Positions 16,534-22,026 of a stretch of DNA of 23,800 nucleotides are shown here, in pieces. This stretch comes from Bacillota bacterium (GTDB taxonomy: Bacteria > Bacillota > UBA4882 > UBA8346), in the NCBI GenBank assembly GCA_023435565.1, contig JAEYRN010000077.1, positions 1 to 23,800 on the forward strand. The letters run 5' to 3'. Position 1 is the stretch's first letter. Each line of letters opens with the position of its first letter. The notes under the pieces are model-generated. The model was not told where the DNA came from. It made no database searches and was given only the letters and a program-made list of their open reading frames with translations. A program made the position numbers and the translations under genes.

Positions 16534-16938
16534 TTGAGTTGTGTTTTAAGAGCTTATGGAAAACATTTTAATGTTGATGAATTTCTTGAAGGAAGTCCTT
16601 TTTCTCCATGTGCAGTCTTTTATAAAGGGAAACCTAGATCGTCTAGAAAAAATTCAAAAATTTCCGAAGAATCGGGATTTAACTTTGATGTAAGTGAAGC
16701 TGAGTTTAGTGAATTTGAAATGCAAATGGTTGATGCGATAAAATTTTTGCAACAAAATTATAAGGAAATAAAACGATTGAAAAAATTTCCCGGGCTAGAA
16801 TCATTGGGCTTGGATTTTGCTATTAACTTTTCTGAAGAATTTGTTTCAAAATCTATTCAATTGAAAAATGAACTTTTAGAAGAGATTATTCGATGTGATG
16901 TAAGTATTGGAATATCAATATATAAAACAGAAAAATAA
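16534..16938 (+). CDS. Unnamed small acidic protein family (cassette 2)
   Basis: A 134-residue cytoplasmic protein read from a TTG at 16534, 7 bases after GAGG (16523-16526). No in-frame ATG lies nearby. It begins SCVLRAYGKHFNVDEFLEGS, then has a basic stretch (KPRSSRKNSK), ESGFNFDVSEAEF, and a helical C-terminal half (MVDAIKFLQQNYKEIKRLKKF and SLGLDFAINFSEEF). The N-terminal signature seems to recur in small bacterial proteins of unknown function, often annotated as hypothetical or DUF4279-like; I cannot confirm the family. The position between two attC-like repeats and the cargo of neighbouring cassettes suggest an immunity-type role, which is only inference. Confidence 0.6.
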   Translation: MSCVLRAYGKHFNVDEFLEGSPFSPCAVFYKGKPRSSRKNSKISEESGFNFDVSEAEFSEFEMQMVDAIKFLQQNYKEIKRLKKFPGLESLGLDFAINFSEEFVSKSIQLKNELLEEIIRCDVSIGISIYKTEK

Positions 16939-16987
16939 TTTAAAAAGACGACGCCATCCCTGGCTGTTGCTGGGGTGGTGGACACAT

Positions 16988-17163
16988 CGACTAACAACAT
17001 GTTGCCGCTGGCGGGTCGCGGTGTTCGAAGATGTAGATTCGAAGAGGCAGGCTGAATCACGAAGTCATTTCGAAGAAGAAGATTCATGAAGTGGACGAGA
17101 CCACATCGATGGACCTAAGTCGAATACACTAAGGCCCAGCGATGTAAGTAACGCGGAGACGTT
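16988..17163 (+). repeat. attC-like repeat B
   Basis: Left box CGACTAAC (16988-16995) lies within the 19-base arm 16977-16995, which pairs with 16430-16448 at the start of the same cassette at 17 of 19 positions. The only mismatch is a 2-base bubble. Second stem GGTCGCG (17014-17020)/CGAGACC (17096-17102) shows a compensatory change relative to the GGGCGCG/CGCGCCC copies. Third hairpin 17106-17116/17132-17142 (9 of 11) has the loop AAGTCGAATACACTA. It ends GCGGAGAC-GTT at 17161. The basal L stem is weak in this copy. Confidence 0.75.
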
Positions 17164-17234
17164 AAACGCAATAACCTTCAAATTGGGGCCAATAGCGGCA
17201 TCCTACCGCTATAAAAATCTAAAGGTGGGATTTT

Positions 17235-17678
17235 ATGAATAAGTATGATGAAATAAAGAAAATAATTGCCGAAGCAGGTAGTAATGTTGATTTTGCTGAT
17301 TATGGAGAGGGAATTTCAGAAGAATGGATACAAAAAGCGGAAGAACGATTAGGTTTTAAACTTCCATCTTCTTATAAATGGTGGTTAAAGAATTATGGAG
17401 GTGGAGAAATCTACGGTGAAGAGATATTTAGTATTTATGAACAAGATTTTGATACGGTCGTTGGTGGAGATATAGTTTATATGTATGAGTTGAATAAAAG
17501 AAATAATAATTTTACTGATAATGCTCTAGTTATTTGTGAAGCCAACGATGAAATTTATTATTTCGATTTATCCAAAAGAAAAAATGATGATGAAATGCCA
17601 ATTTATGAAATTAATTCTAACAAAAAATATGCAGATGATTTTATTGAATTTTTAAGAAAACGAATTTTGGAAAGCTAA
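17235..17678 (+). CDS. SMI1/KNR4 (SUKH) family protein (cassette 3)
   Basis: A 147-residue soluble acidic protein. The family core is clear: WIQKAEERLGFKLPSSYKWWLKNYGGGEIYGEEIFSI, then ICEANDEIYYFDLSK and the C-terminal YADDFIEFLRKRI. SUKH proteins are the commonest immunity proteins of bacterial polymorphic toxin systems, binding and blocking nuclease and other toxins. No toxin gene is nearby, so this would be an orphan immunity gene protecting against toxins of other strains. An AAGGTGGG ribosome binding site precedes the ATG. A hairpin (17193-17211) lies in the leader. It forms a cassette with repeat C. Confidence 0.85.
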   Translation: MNKYDEIKKIIAEAGSNVDFADYGEGISEEWIQKAEERLGFKLPSSYKWWLKNYGGGEIYGEEIFSIYEQDFDTVVGGDIVYMYELNKRNNNFTDNALVICEANDEIYYFDLSKRKNDDEMPIYEINSNKKYADDFIEFLRKRILES

Positions 17679-17739
17679 AGAATAATAAAAATCTTGAGAG
17701 CGCCCTCCTTGGCTAAGTTAGGGTTAAGGTTACGGCGTC

Positions 17740-17914
17740 TATCAACGTGTTATCGCTATCGGGCCGCGGGAATCGAAGATGATTATTCGAAGAAGAAAGC
17801 TGAATCATGAGGTTATTTTAAGGAGTATATTCATGAAGTTGGCGCGCCCACATCCATCCGGCAAAGTCGGCGTCGCCACTAAGCCGGATGGACGTCTTGT
17901 GTGCGGGGGACGTT
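17740..17914 (+). repeat. attC-like repeat C
   Basis: Left box TATCAAC ends at 17746. The extended arm 17726-17746 shares AAGGTTA and GCGT complementarity with the cassette 3 start (17161-17178), with gaps. Second stem uses GGGCCGCG (from 17761) and CGCGCCC (to 17849). Third hairpin has a perfect 9-bp stem, CCATCCGGC (17854-17862)/GCCGGATGG (17883-17891), and the longer loop type (AAGTCG, GCGTCGC, CACTAA). It ends GGGGGAC-GTT at 17912. The L stem is weak here. Confidence 0.7.
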
Positions 17915-18005
17915 CTGTGAAATACCATGCAAAAGAACCGCGCGTTCTGCGCGAATTTGTTAGGGTGAGTTTTTTACAGGGAAAATGAGTTTGGGAGGAA
18001 TTCAA

Positions 18006-18800
18006 ATGGATTATATTATGAGTAACAAAGAGGCTTGGGAAGAAGCTTTTAACCATCGTTCTAAAGGCTGGGGAGAAGATATTATATATCGATTGAAAAA
18101 TGAGGAATTTCCTTTTATTGAAAAGGTATTAGCGGATGAGTTAATTAACTATGATTTTGCAAATAAAACAGTGGCGCAGTTTTGCTGTAATAACGGTAGG
18201 GAGCTATTTTCTATTATGAAGTTTGGTGTTTCTCGTGGAATAGGTTTTGATATTGCTGAAAACATGGTTTCCTTTGCTAATAATACTGCAAAAGAACTGG
18301 GAGTTAATTGTACATTTGTAGCAACTGATATTCTTAATATTGATGAACAGTTTCATAACAGCTTTGATTACATATTTGTTACTATAGGAGCGATAACATG
18401 GTTTCAAGACCTTTTCAAGTTTTTTGAAAAAGTATCCTTGTGTTTAAAACAAGGTGGAAGGTTAATCATGAATGAAATGCATCCAGTAACAAATATGTTG
18501 GGAGCAAGTGGAGAAAATAATTATGATGAGGAAGTTCCCAATAAAATAGTGAATTCATATTTTCGGAAAGAACCATGGGTAGAATATAGCGGGATGGCGT
18601 ACATTACCGGTAAACCTTATGAATCAAAGACATTTAGTAGTTATTCACATACATTTTCACATATATTAAACTCAATATGTCTTAATGGTATGCTTATAAG
18701 TAAAATAAGTGAGTTCGATTATGATATTTCAGGTATGTTTGGACAACTAAACAATAAAGGGATACCATTATCATATATTTTAGTTAGCCAGAAAAGTTAA
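18006..18800 (+). CDS. Class I SAM-dependent methyltransferase (cassette 4)
   Basis: A cytoplasmic methyltransferase-like protein of 264 residues. ATG 18006 follows GGAGG by 6 bases. The Rossmann-fold core spans about residues 45-170. Motif I is present but unusual, with AQFCCNNGRE in place of the GxGxG loop. The acidic motif II is in GIGFDIAENMV, motif III in FVATDILNI, and motif IV in FDYIFVTIGAITW. EMHPVTNM and the C-terminal part form a substrate-specific region. Similar proteins are annotated only as methyltransferase type 11/25. The substrate is unknown; drug or toxin modification is a guess from the cassette context. It is followed by a hexaloop hairpin and repeat D. Confidence 0.8.
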   Translation: MDYIMSNKEAWEEAFNHRSKGWGEDIIYRLKNEEFPFIEKVLADELINYDFANKTVAQFCCNNGRELFSIMKFGVSRGIGFDIAENMVSFANNTAKELGVNCTFVATDILNIDEQFHNSFDYIFVTIGAITWFQDLFKFFEKVSLCLKQGGRLIMNEMHPVTNMLGASGENNYDEEVPNKIVNSYFRKEPWVEYSGMAYITGKPYESKTFSSYSHTFSHILNSICLNGMLISKISEFDYDISGMFGQLNNKGIPLSYILVSQKS

Positions 18801-18818
18801 AAAAGAGAGGTTAAGTCC

Positions 18819-18834
18819 GCCACGTCCATGTGGC
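18819..18834 (+). repeat. Hexaloop hairpin after cassette 4 gene
   Basis: GCCAC, loop GTCCAT, GTGGC, about 19 bases after the stop codon. The loop belongs to the conserved (A/G/T)TCCNT set. Confidence 0.6.
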
Positions 18835-18859
18835 TCTTGCTTCGCGGGGCGTGGTACAT

Positions 18860-19040
18860 CACAGAACAGCTCCGTTCCTGCTTTCGGGGCGTGGAAAGTC
18901 AAAGAAAGTATATTCGAAGAAGCTGTCATGTCACGATGTTGAATCGAAGAAGAATATTCAAGGTATTGGCGCGCCCAAATGCGAAACGCTAAGTCGGCGT
19001 CGCCACTAAGCGTTTCGCACGTCAGGAACGGGCGGCCGTT
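18860..19040 (+). repeat. attC-like repeat D
   Basis: Left box CACAGAAC (18860-18867) lies within the 19-base arm 18849-18867, which pairs with 17912-17930 at the start of the same cassette at 16 of 19 positions. Basal stem CCGTTCCTG (18872-18880)/CAGGAACGG (19023-19031) is perfect but different in sequence from repeats A and E: clear covariation. Second stem GGGCGTG (18887-18893)/CGCGCCC (18970-18976). Third hairpin GCGAAACGCT (18981-18990) with its exact complement (19009-19018); the loop is of the long type. The right end is GTT at 19038. Confidence 0.8.
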
Positions 19041-19115
19041 ATGTGACATCGATGCAATTCTTCGCGGCCATCCATGCCGCTGAGTGGCTTATGTAGTAAT
19101 TGTTGGAAAAAATAA

Positions 19116-19144
19116 TTGAGAATCCAATTCTTCCCGGATATAAT
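19116..19144 (+). promoter_or_regulatory. Sigma-A promoter of the DUF4160/DUF2442 cassette
   Basis: TTGAGA (19116-19121), a 17-base spacer and a perfect TATAAT (19139-19144) lie 29 bases before the start codon at 19173. This cassette carries its own promoter, so its expression does not depend on its place in the array. Confidence 0.75.
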
Positions 19145-19172
19145 ATAAGTATAGAAGGTTGGAGGTTGAAGG

Positions 19173-19433
19173 ATGCCAATTATTTCTGAGTTTTACGGAA
19201 TAAAAATAATGATGTTTTGGAATGAACATATGCCCCCACATTTTCATGCAGAATATGGAGATAGTAAAGTTTTGGTAGAAATAAAGACCGGAACGGTTAT
19301 TCGAGGAGTATTTCCGTTTAAGCAACTCAAACTAGTCTTAGCATGGTGTGAAATCCATCGTGAAGAACTTCTTCAAAACTGGGAAAATGCAGTCCAACAT
19401 CAAGAATTGTATCGAATTAATCCTTTGGTTTAA
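19173..19433 (+). CDS. DUF4160 protein (cassette 5, first gene)
   Basis: An 86-residue protein with the DUF4160 pattern: PIISEFYGIKIMMFWNEHMPPHFHAEYGDS near the N-terminus and a helical end, KQLKLVLAWCEIHREELLQNW. GGAGG (19161-19165) sits 7 bases before the ATG. It is followed after 12 bases by a DUF2442 gene. The two families are often found as adjacent small genes and have been suggested to be toxin-antitoxin-like, but the biochemistry is not known to me. The conserved histidines in EHMPPHFHAEY could bind metal. It has its own promoter inside the cassette. Confidence 0.85.
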   Translation: MPIISEFYGIKIMMFWNEHMPPHFHAEYGDSKVLVEIKTGTVIRGVFPFKQLKLVLAWCEIHREELLQNWENAVQHQELYRINPLV

Positions 19434-19445
19434 GAGGTGAATGAT

Positions 19446-19739
19446 ATGTTTCATAAGATAGTCCAGGTTTATCCGACGGAAGATTTTAAAGTCTATTTAT
19501 ATTTTACAGACGGTAAAATTAAGCTTTTTGATGCAAAAGAATTGGTGGAAAAGGGAGTTTTTCAACAAATCCAAAACCTGGATAAGTTTAAAGAAACTTG
19601 TACGGTATTGAATGACACTCTGGCTTGGGATTTAAGTGGAAAACGAGATCCTTCGAATTGTTTAGATTTGGATTCTGAAGAATTATATGAGAAATGTCCT
19701 GATGTTGAAGAACCCAAGTTAAATCAAGCAATTCATTAA
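19446..19739 (+). CDS. DUF2442 protein (cassette 5, second gene)
   Basis: A 97-residue protein of the DUF2442 family. It begins with the typical VQVYPTEDFKVYLYFTDGKIKLFDAKELVEKGVF; a C-terminal segment LAWDLSGKRDPSNCLDLDSEELYE follows. ATG 19446 is 5 bases after GAGGTGA (19434-19440). The in-frame GTG at 19437 is part of that binding site and is not the start. It is co-transcribed with the DUF4160 gene 12 bases upstream. The pair forms one cassette and may act as a two-protein module. A 13-bp interrupted hairpin follows the stop. Confidence 0.85.
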   Translation: MFHKIVQVYPTEDFKVYLYFTDGKIKLFDAKELVEKGVFQQIQNLDKFKETCTVLNDTLAWDLSGKRDPSNCLDLDSEELYEKCPDVEEPKLNQAIH

Positions 19740-19740
19740 G

Positions 19741-19775
19741 TTTGAAAGTAGCTGCCATCCTTGGCAGCTTTCAAA
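19741..19775 (+). repeat. Hexaloop hairpin after DUF2442 gene
   Basis: Inner stem AGCTGCC (19750-19756), loop ATCCTT, GGCAGCT (19763-19769), extended by TTTGAA/TTCAAA (19741-19746 and 19770-19775) with a 3-base bulge. It is the longest of the hexaloop hairpins and could act as a terminator, but no T run follows. Confidence 0.65.
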
Positions 19776-19780
19776 TTAGG

Positions 19781-19800
19781 GCAATCGAAGATCACCTAAC
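19781..19800 (+). repeat. Truncated attC-like site (left box only)
   Basis: GCAATCGAAGATCACCTAAC is complementary, with a small bubble and single mismatches, to 19038-19055 at the start of the DUF4160 cassette. It is thus that cassette's left attC box. The rest of the site (stems, conserved loops, right box) is missing; a small gene remnant begins 10 bases later. This is a deletion scar. Confidence 0.65.
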
Positions 19801-19809
19801 AGGGCAAAT

Positions 19810-19968
19810 ATGGACCATTTAGAACGTTTAGAAGATTTTTTTATTATGGGGTATCATTCAGTAATATCATATAGAAATTGCATTTCATTTGATATATTAG
19901 TCAAAGTTGTAATGGAATTTTTTAATACAGGAAAATTATCAGAGCAAATTATTTGGGAAGAAGATTAA
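19810..19968 (+). pseudogene. 52-residue gene remnant fused to the deletion scar
   Basis: An ATG at 19810 opens a 52-residue frame (MDHLERLEDFFIMGYHSVISYRN to KLSEQIIWEED, stop at 19966-19968) with no good ribosome binding site. It is AT-rich like the other cassette genes and is followed by the usual hairpin (gcc-ATCCAT-ggc at 19975-19986) and the complete repeat E. It lacks both a proper cassette 5' end and the preceding intact site. I therefore read it as the 3' part of a cassette gene whose front was deleted together with the previous attC. A functional microprotein cannot be excluded. I do not recognise the family. Confidence 0.5.
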
Positions 19969-20010
19969 AAATACGCCATCCATGGCTAGTATGTTTGGGG
20001 GCGGGGGCTT

Positions 20011-20171
20011 CGTATTACACCGCGTTACTGCTTACGGGCGCGGTGATTCGAAGAAGAATATTCGAAGAAGCAAAGTTGTATCACGAAGTGTATTCAAGAG
20101 GTTGGTCGCGCCACATCGCTTGGCCTAAGTCGAATACACTAAGGCCCAGCGACGTCAGTAACGCGGAAACG
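20011..20171 (+). repeat. attC-like repeat E
   Basis: Left box CGTATTAC (20011-20018). Basal stem CCGCGTTACTG (20020-20030) with CAGTAACGCGG (20156-20166), perfect. Second stem GGCGCG (20037-20042)/CGCGCC (20107-20112). Third hairpin 20116-20126/20142-20152 (10 of 11) with the loop AAGTCGAATACACTA. The right end reads GACG rather than GTT at 20171. No complementary cassette start is found upstream, as expected if the front of this cassette was deleted. Confidence 0.75.
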
Positions 20172-20230
20172 ACGATATGACATACCGCTAAAAGCGGCGG
20201 CCATCGTGGCCGCATTGTGGAGGGATAGAT

Positions 20231-20797
20231 ATGTTTGGTAAATCAAAAAATATGGAACATCACGATAATAATTTAGAGTTACCCAGCTTCAGATATCACC
20301 CCGATCCCTTAAAATCTGAAGTAATTTTAAAAGAGAAAACGATTTGTCCAGTATGTAATCAAAAAAGAGAATATTTATATGTTGGGCCATTCTATTCAGT
20401 GGATGAAGTAGAAGGTATATGCCCTTGGTGTATTGCAGACGGTTCTGCAGCTAAAAAGTATGATGGATCATTTCAAGATACTGAATCATGTGAAGATGTG
20501 GATAAAAAAGAATTTTTAGAAGAGCTTGTATTTAGAACTCCTGGTTATTGTGGATGGCAACAAGAAAGATGGTTAAGTCATTGTGGGGATTTTTGTGCCT
20601 TTATTGGTTATGTGGGTTGGAAAGAAATAAAAGATATCGCCGATGATTTAAAGAATGATATTAACGAAATTAAAAAGGAAACCGGGCTTTCTCAAGTGGA
20701 TTTTGAAAAATCTCTTAAAAAAAGTGCTTCATTACAAGGATATTTATTTAAGTGTCTTAAATGCGGTAAGTATAGATTAACTTATGATTGTGATTAA
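20231..20797 (+). CDS. cbrC: CbrC/UPF0167 family protein (cassette 6)
   Basis: A 188-residue cytoplasmic protein with the UPF0167 layout: LPSFRYHPDPLKS near the N-terminus, zinc-type Cys pairs at 39/42 (CPVC) and 64/67 (CPWC), the RTPGYCGWQQERWLSHCGDFCAFIGYVGW core, and a final CLKCGKYR pair. In E. coli the family member CbrC is linked to colicin E2 tolerance, so a role in surviving foreign bacteriocins is plausible. The ATG follows GGAGGGATAGAT. A hairpin, gcggcc-ATCGT-ggccgc (20197-20213), lies in the leader. The cassette ends with repeat F. Confidence 0.88.
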   Translation: MFGKSKNMEHHDNNLELPSFRYHPDPLKSEVILKEKTICPVCNQKREYLYVGPFYSVDEVEGICPWCIADGSAAKKYDGSFQDTESCEDVDKKEFLEELVFRTPGYCGWQQERWLSHCGDFCAFIGYVGWKEIKDIADDLKNDINEIKKETGLSQVDFEKSLKKSASLQGYLFKCLKCGKYRLTYDCD

Positions 20798-20804
20798 TGA
20801 AAGT

Positions 20805-20826
20805 GGTTGTCCGTCCATGGACAACC
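20805..20826 (+). repeat. Hexaloop hairpin after cbrC
   Basis: A perfect 8-bp stem, GGTTGTCC/GGACAACC, with the loop GTCCAT, 8 bases after the stop codon. Confidence 0.7.
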
Positions 20827-20847
20827 TTAATTCTGGGCCGACGGTAC

Positions 20848-21018
20848 GTCATATATCACCGCCTTACTTCTTCGGGGCGCGTTATTTGAAGATGTTGATT
20901 CAAAGAAGAAAGCTGAATCATGAGGTTTTTTCAAGGAGCACATTCATGAAGCTTTCGCGCCCACATCAATACAGCTAAGTCGAATACACTAAGCTGACGT
21001 CAGTAACTCGGAGACGTT
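20848..21018 (+). repeat. attC-like repeat F
   Basis: The left box region GTCATATATCACC and its arm CGGTACGTCATAT (20842-20854) pair with the start of the cbrC cassette (20175-20187) at 12 of 13 positions. Basal stem CCGCCTTACTT (20859-20869) with CAGTAACTCGG (21001-21011) is partial (8 of 11). Second stem GGGCGCG (20875-20881)/CGCGCCC (20956-20962) is perfect. Third hairpin CAGCT/AGCTG (20972-20976/20992-20996) has the loop AAGTCGAATACACTA. The right end is GTT at 21016. Confidence 0.75.
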
Positions 21019-21044
21019 ATCTGCCATGTCGAGTCTTCTGGGTC

Positions 21045-21070
21045 GGACCGGCCCTTCGTGGGCACGGTCC
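21045..21070 (+). repeat. Hexaloop-type hairpin before cassette 7 gene
   Basis: GGACCG+GCCC, loop TTCGT, GGGC+A+CGGTCC. It has the same fold and the same bulged A as the hairpin before the DMP19 gene, with a different but still paired stem. Confidence 0.65.
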
Positions 21071-21168
21071 TTAAACTGAGGAGGAGTGCCGGATTGAACT
21101 CAATGAGGTGAATATAAATACGATATGATTGGATAATTTGTAGAGAATAATTTTACAAGGAGATTTTT

Positions 21169-22002
21169 GTGAATATTAAAGAAATTATTAAAATGGTTGG
21201 AAATCCAACACCGTATGATAAAGGAAAAGATATAATGTGGACTGATAAACACATCTCAAAGTTTTTATTGGAAGCACACATCAATCCTGAAATTGGAGTT
21301 GCTAGTAGAACTTCAGAAGACATTGATAAAACTGTTGATATGATTGACAAATTGATTAAACCAGGGTCTAAAATTTTAGACTTAGGATGTGGACCTGGGC
21401 TTTATACGGAACGGTTGTCGAGAAAGAAACATAAGGTAACAGGTGTTGATTTTTCGAAAAACTCAATTGAATATGCAATCCAACAAAGAAACAAAAATCA
21501 GTCAGATATTAAATACATTAATGGTAATTATTTAGAGTTAGACTTCGATGATAAATTTGATTTAATTATAATGATTTATTGTGATTTTGGCGTATTAGTA
21601 CCAGAAGAACGTATAACATTAATGAAAATGATTCATAAGTCCTTGAAACCTGGATGTATTTTTTTATTTGATGCAATAGATGAAAAAACAATTGAGAGAA
21701 TAAATTTTAATTCATCGTGGGAAATGTCCGAAAGTGGGTTTTGGAAGCCTACTCCTTACATCTGTCTAAGTAAAAATTTCCATTTTGAAGAAAACAAAGC
21801 GACGTTGGAACAACATATAGTGATTGATGATGATGGTTCTTTCAAATTATATAGGTTTTGGAATCACTACTTTAATCAAGAGGATGTTGAAAAAATGTTT
21901 GAGCTAATTGGTTTTTCGAAAGTAAATAGTATAAAGAACGTTGTAAACGGTAGAGGTCCATATAATGATCATGGAGTAGTGTTTTATACCGTGAGATTTT
22001 AA
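21169..22002 (+). CDS. Class I SAM-dependent methyltransferase (last cassette gene)
   Basis: A cytoplasmic methyltransferase of 277 residues starting at GTG 21169 after AAGGAG. The SAM site is canonical: ILDLGCGPGLYTERL (motif I, about 71-85), VTGVDFSKNSIEYA (motif II), INGNYLELDF (motif III) and FDLIIMIYCDFGVL (motif IV). The N-terminal PTPYDKGKDIMWTDKHISK and the C-terminal beta-rich region give substrate choice, which is unknown. It follows repeat F, so its 5' flank is a cassette end, but no repeat follows: argC starts 24 bases after the stop. It is either the truncated terminal cassette or a resident gene next to the array. Confidence 0.85.
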   Translation: MNIKEIIKMVGNPTPYDKGKDIMWTDKHISKFLLEAHINPEIGVASRTSEDIDKTVDMIDKLIKPGSKILDLGCGPGLYTERLSRKKHKVTGVDFSKNSIEYAIQQRNKNQSDIKYINGNYLELDFDDKFDLIIMIYCDFGVLVPEERITLMKMIHKSLKPGCIFLFDAIDEKTIERINFNSSWEMSESGFWKPTPYICLSKNFHFEENKATLEQHIVIDDDGSFKLYRFWNHYFNQEDVEKMFELIGFSKVNSIKNVVNGRGPYNDHGVVFYTVRF

Positions 22003-22026
22003 AGGAGATTTTAAAGGAGAAGAAAA

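Larger units (their letters stand above)
15638..22002 (+). mobile_element. Integron-like gene-cassette array without integrase (CALIN-like)
   Basis: Seven or eight small genes, all on the plus strand, are separated by six copies of a structured repeat of about 170-180 bases plus one truncated copy. Inferred crossover points (G|TT or equivalent) are at 16430, 17161, 17912, 19038, 20171 and 21016. The first bases of each cassette are complementary to the first bases of that cassette's own downstream repeat: 17 of 19 positions for cassette 2, 16 of 19 for cassette 4, 12 of 13 for cassette 6. This holds although the sequences differ between cassettes. That is the R''/R' relation of integron attC sites, which pair only in the excised circle. 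No integrase or attI is visible. Cargo includes immunity-type families. The right end is uncertain because the last cassette lacks a site. Confidence 0.75.

Noticed and set aside
16347..16571. 74-residue frame across repeat A
   Set aside because: It runs through the structured repeat and the leader of the next gene. Similar frames across the other repeats (17779-17988, 19953-20180, 20784-20978) arise from the same conserved DNA.
16430..21016. Perfect match to the classical attC consensus GTTRRRY
   Set aside because: Only the copy at 17161 (GTTAAAC) fits. The others read GTTAGTC, GTTCTGT, GTTATGT, GTTATCT or GACGATA. I therefore call the sites attC-like, not attC.
16259..21018. The repeats as insertion sequences, MITEs or REP elements
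   Set aside because: There are no terminal inverted repeats common to all copies, no target duplications and no transposase. The cassette-specific end complementarity and the one-gene-per-repeat layout fit attC-type sites instead.
21094..21129. Promoter before the last methyltransferase (TTGAAC with TATAAA or TATGAT)
   Set aside because: The spacings are 13, 19 or 24 bases, outside the good range; no single candidate stands out.
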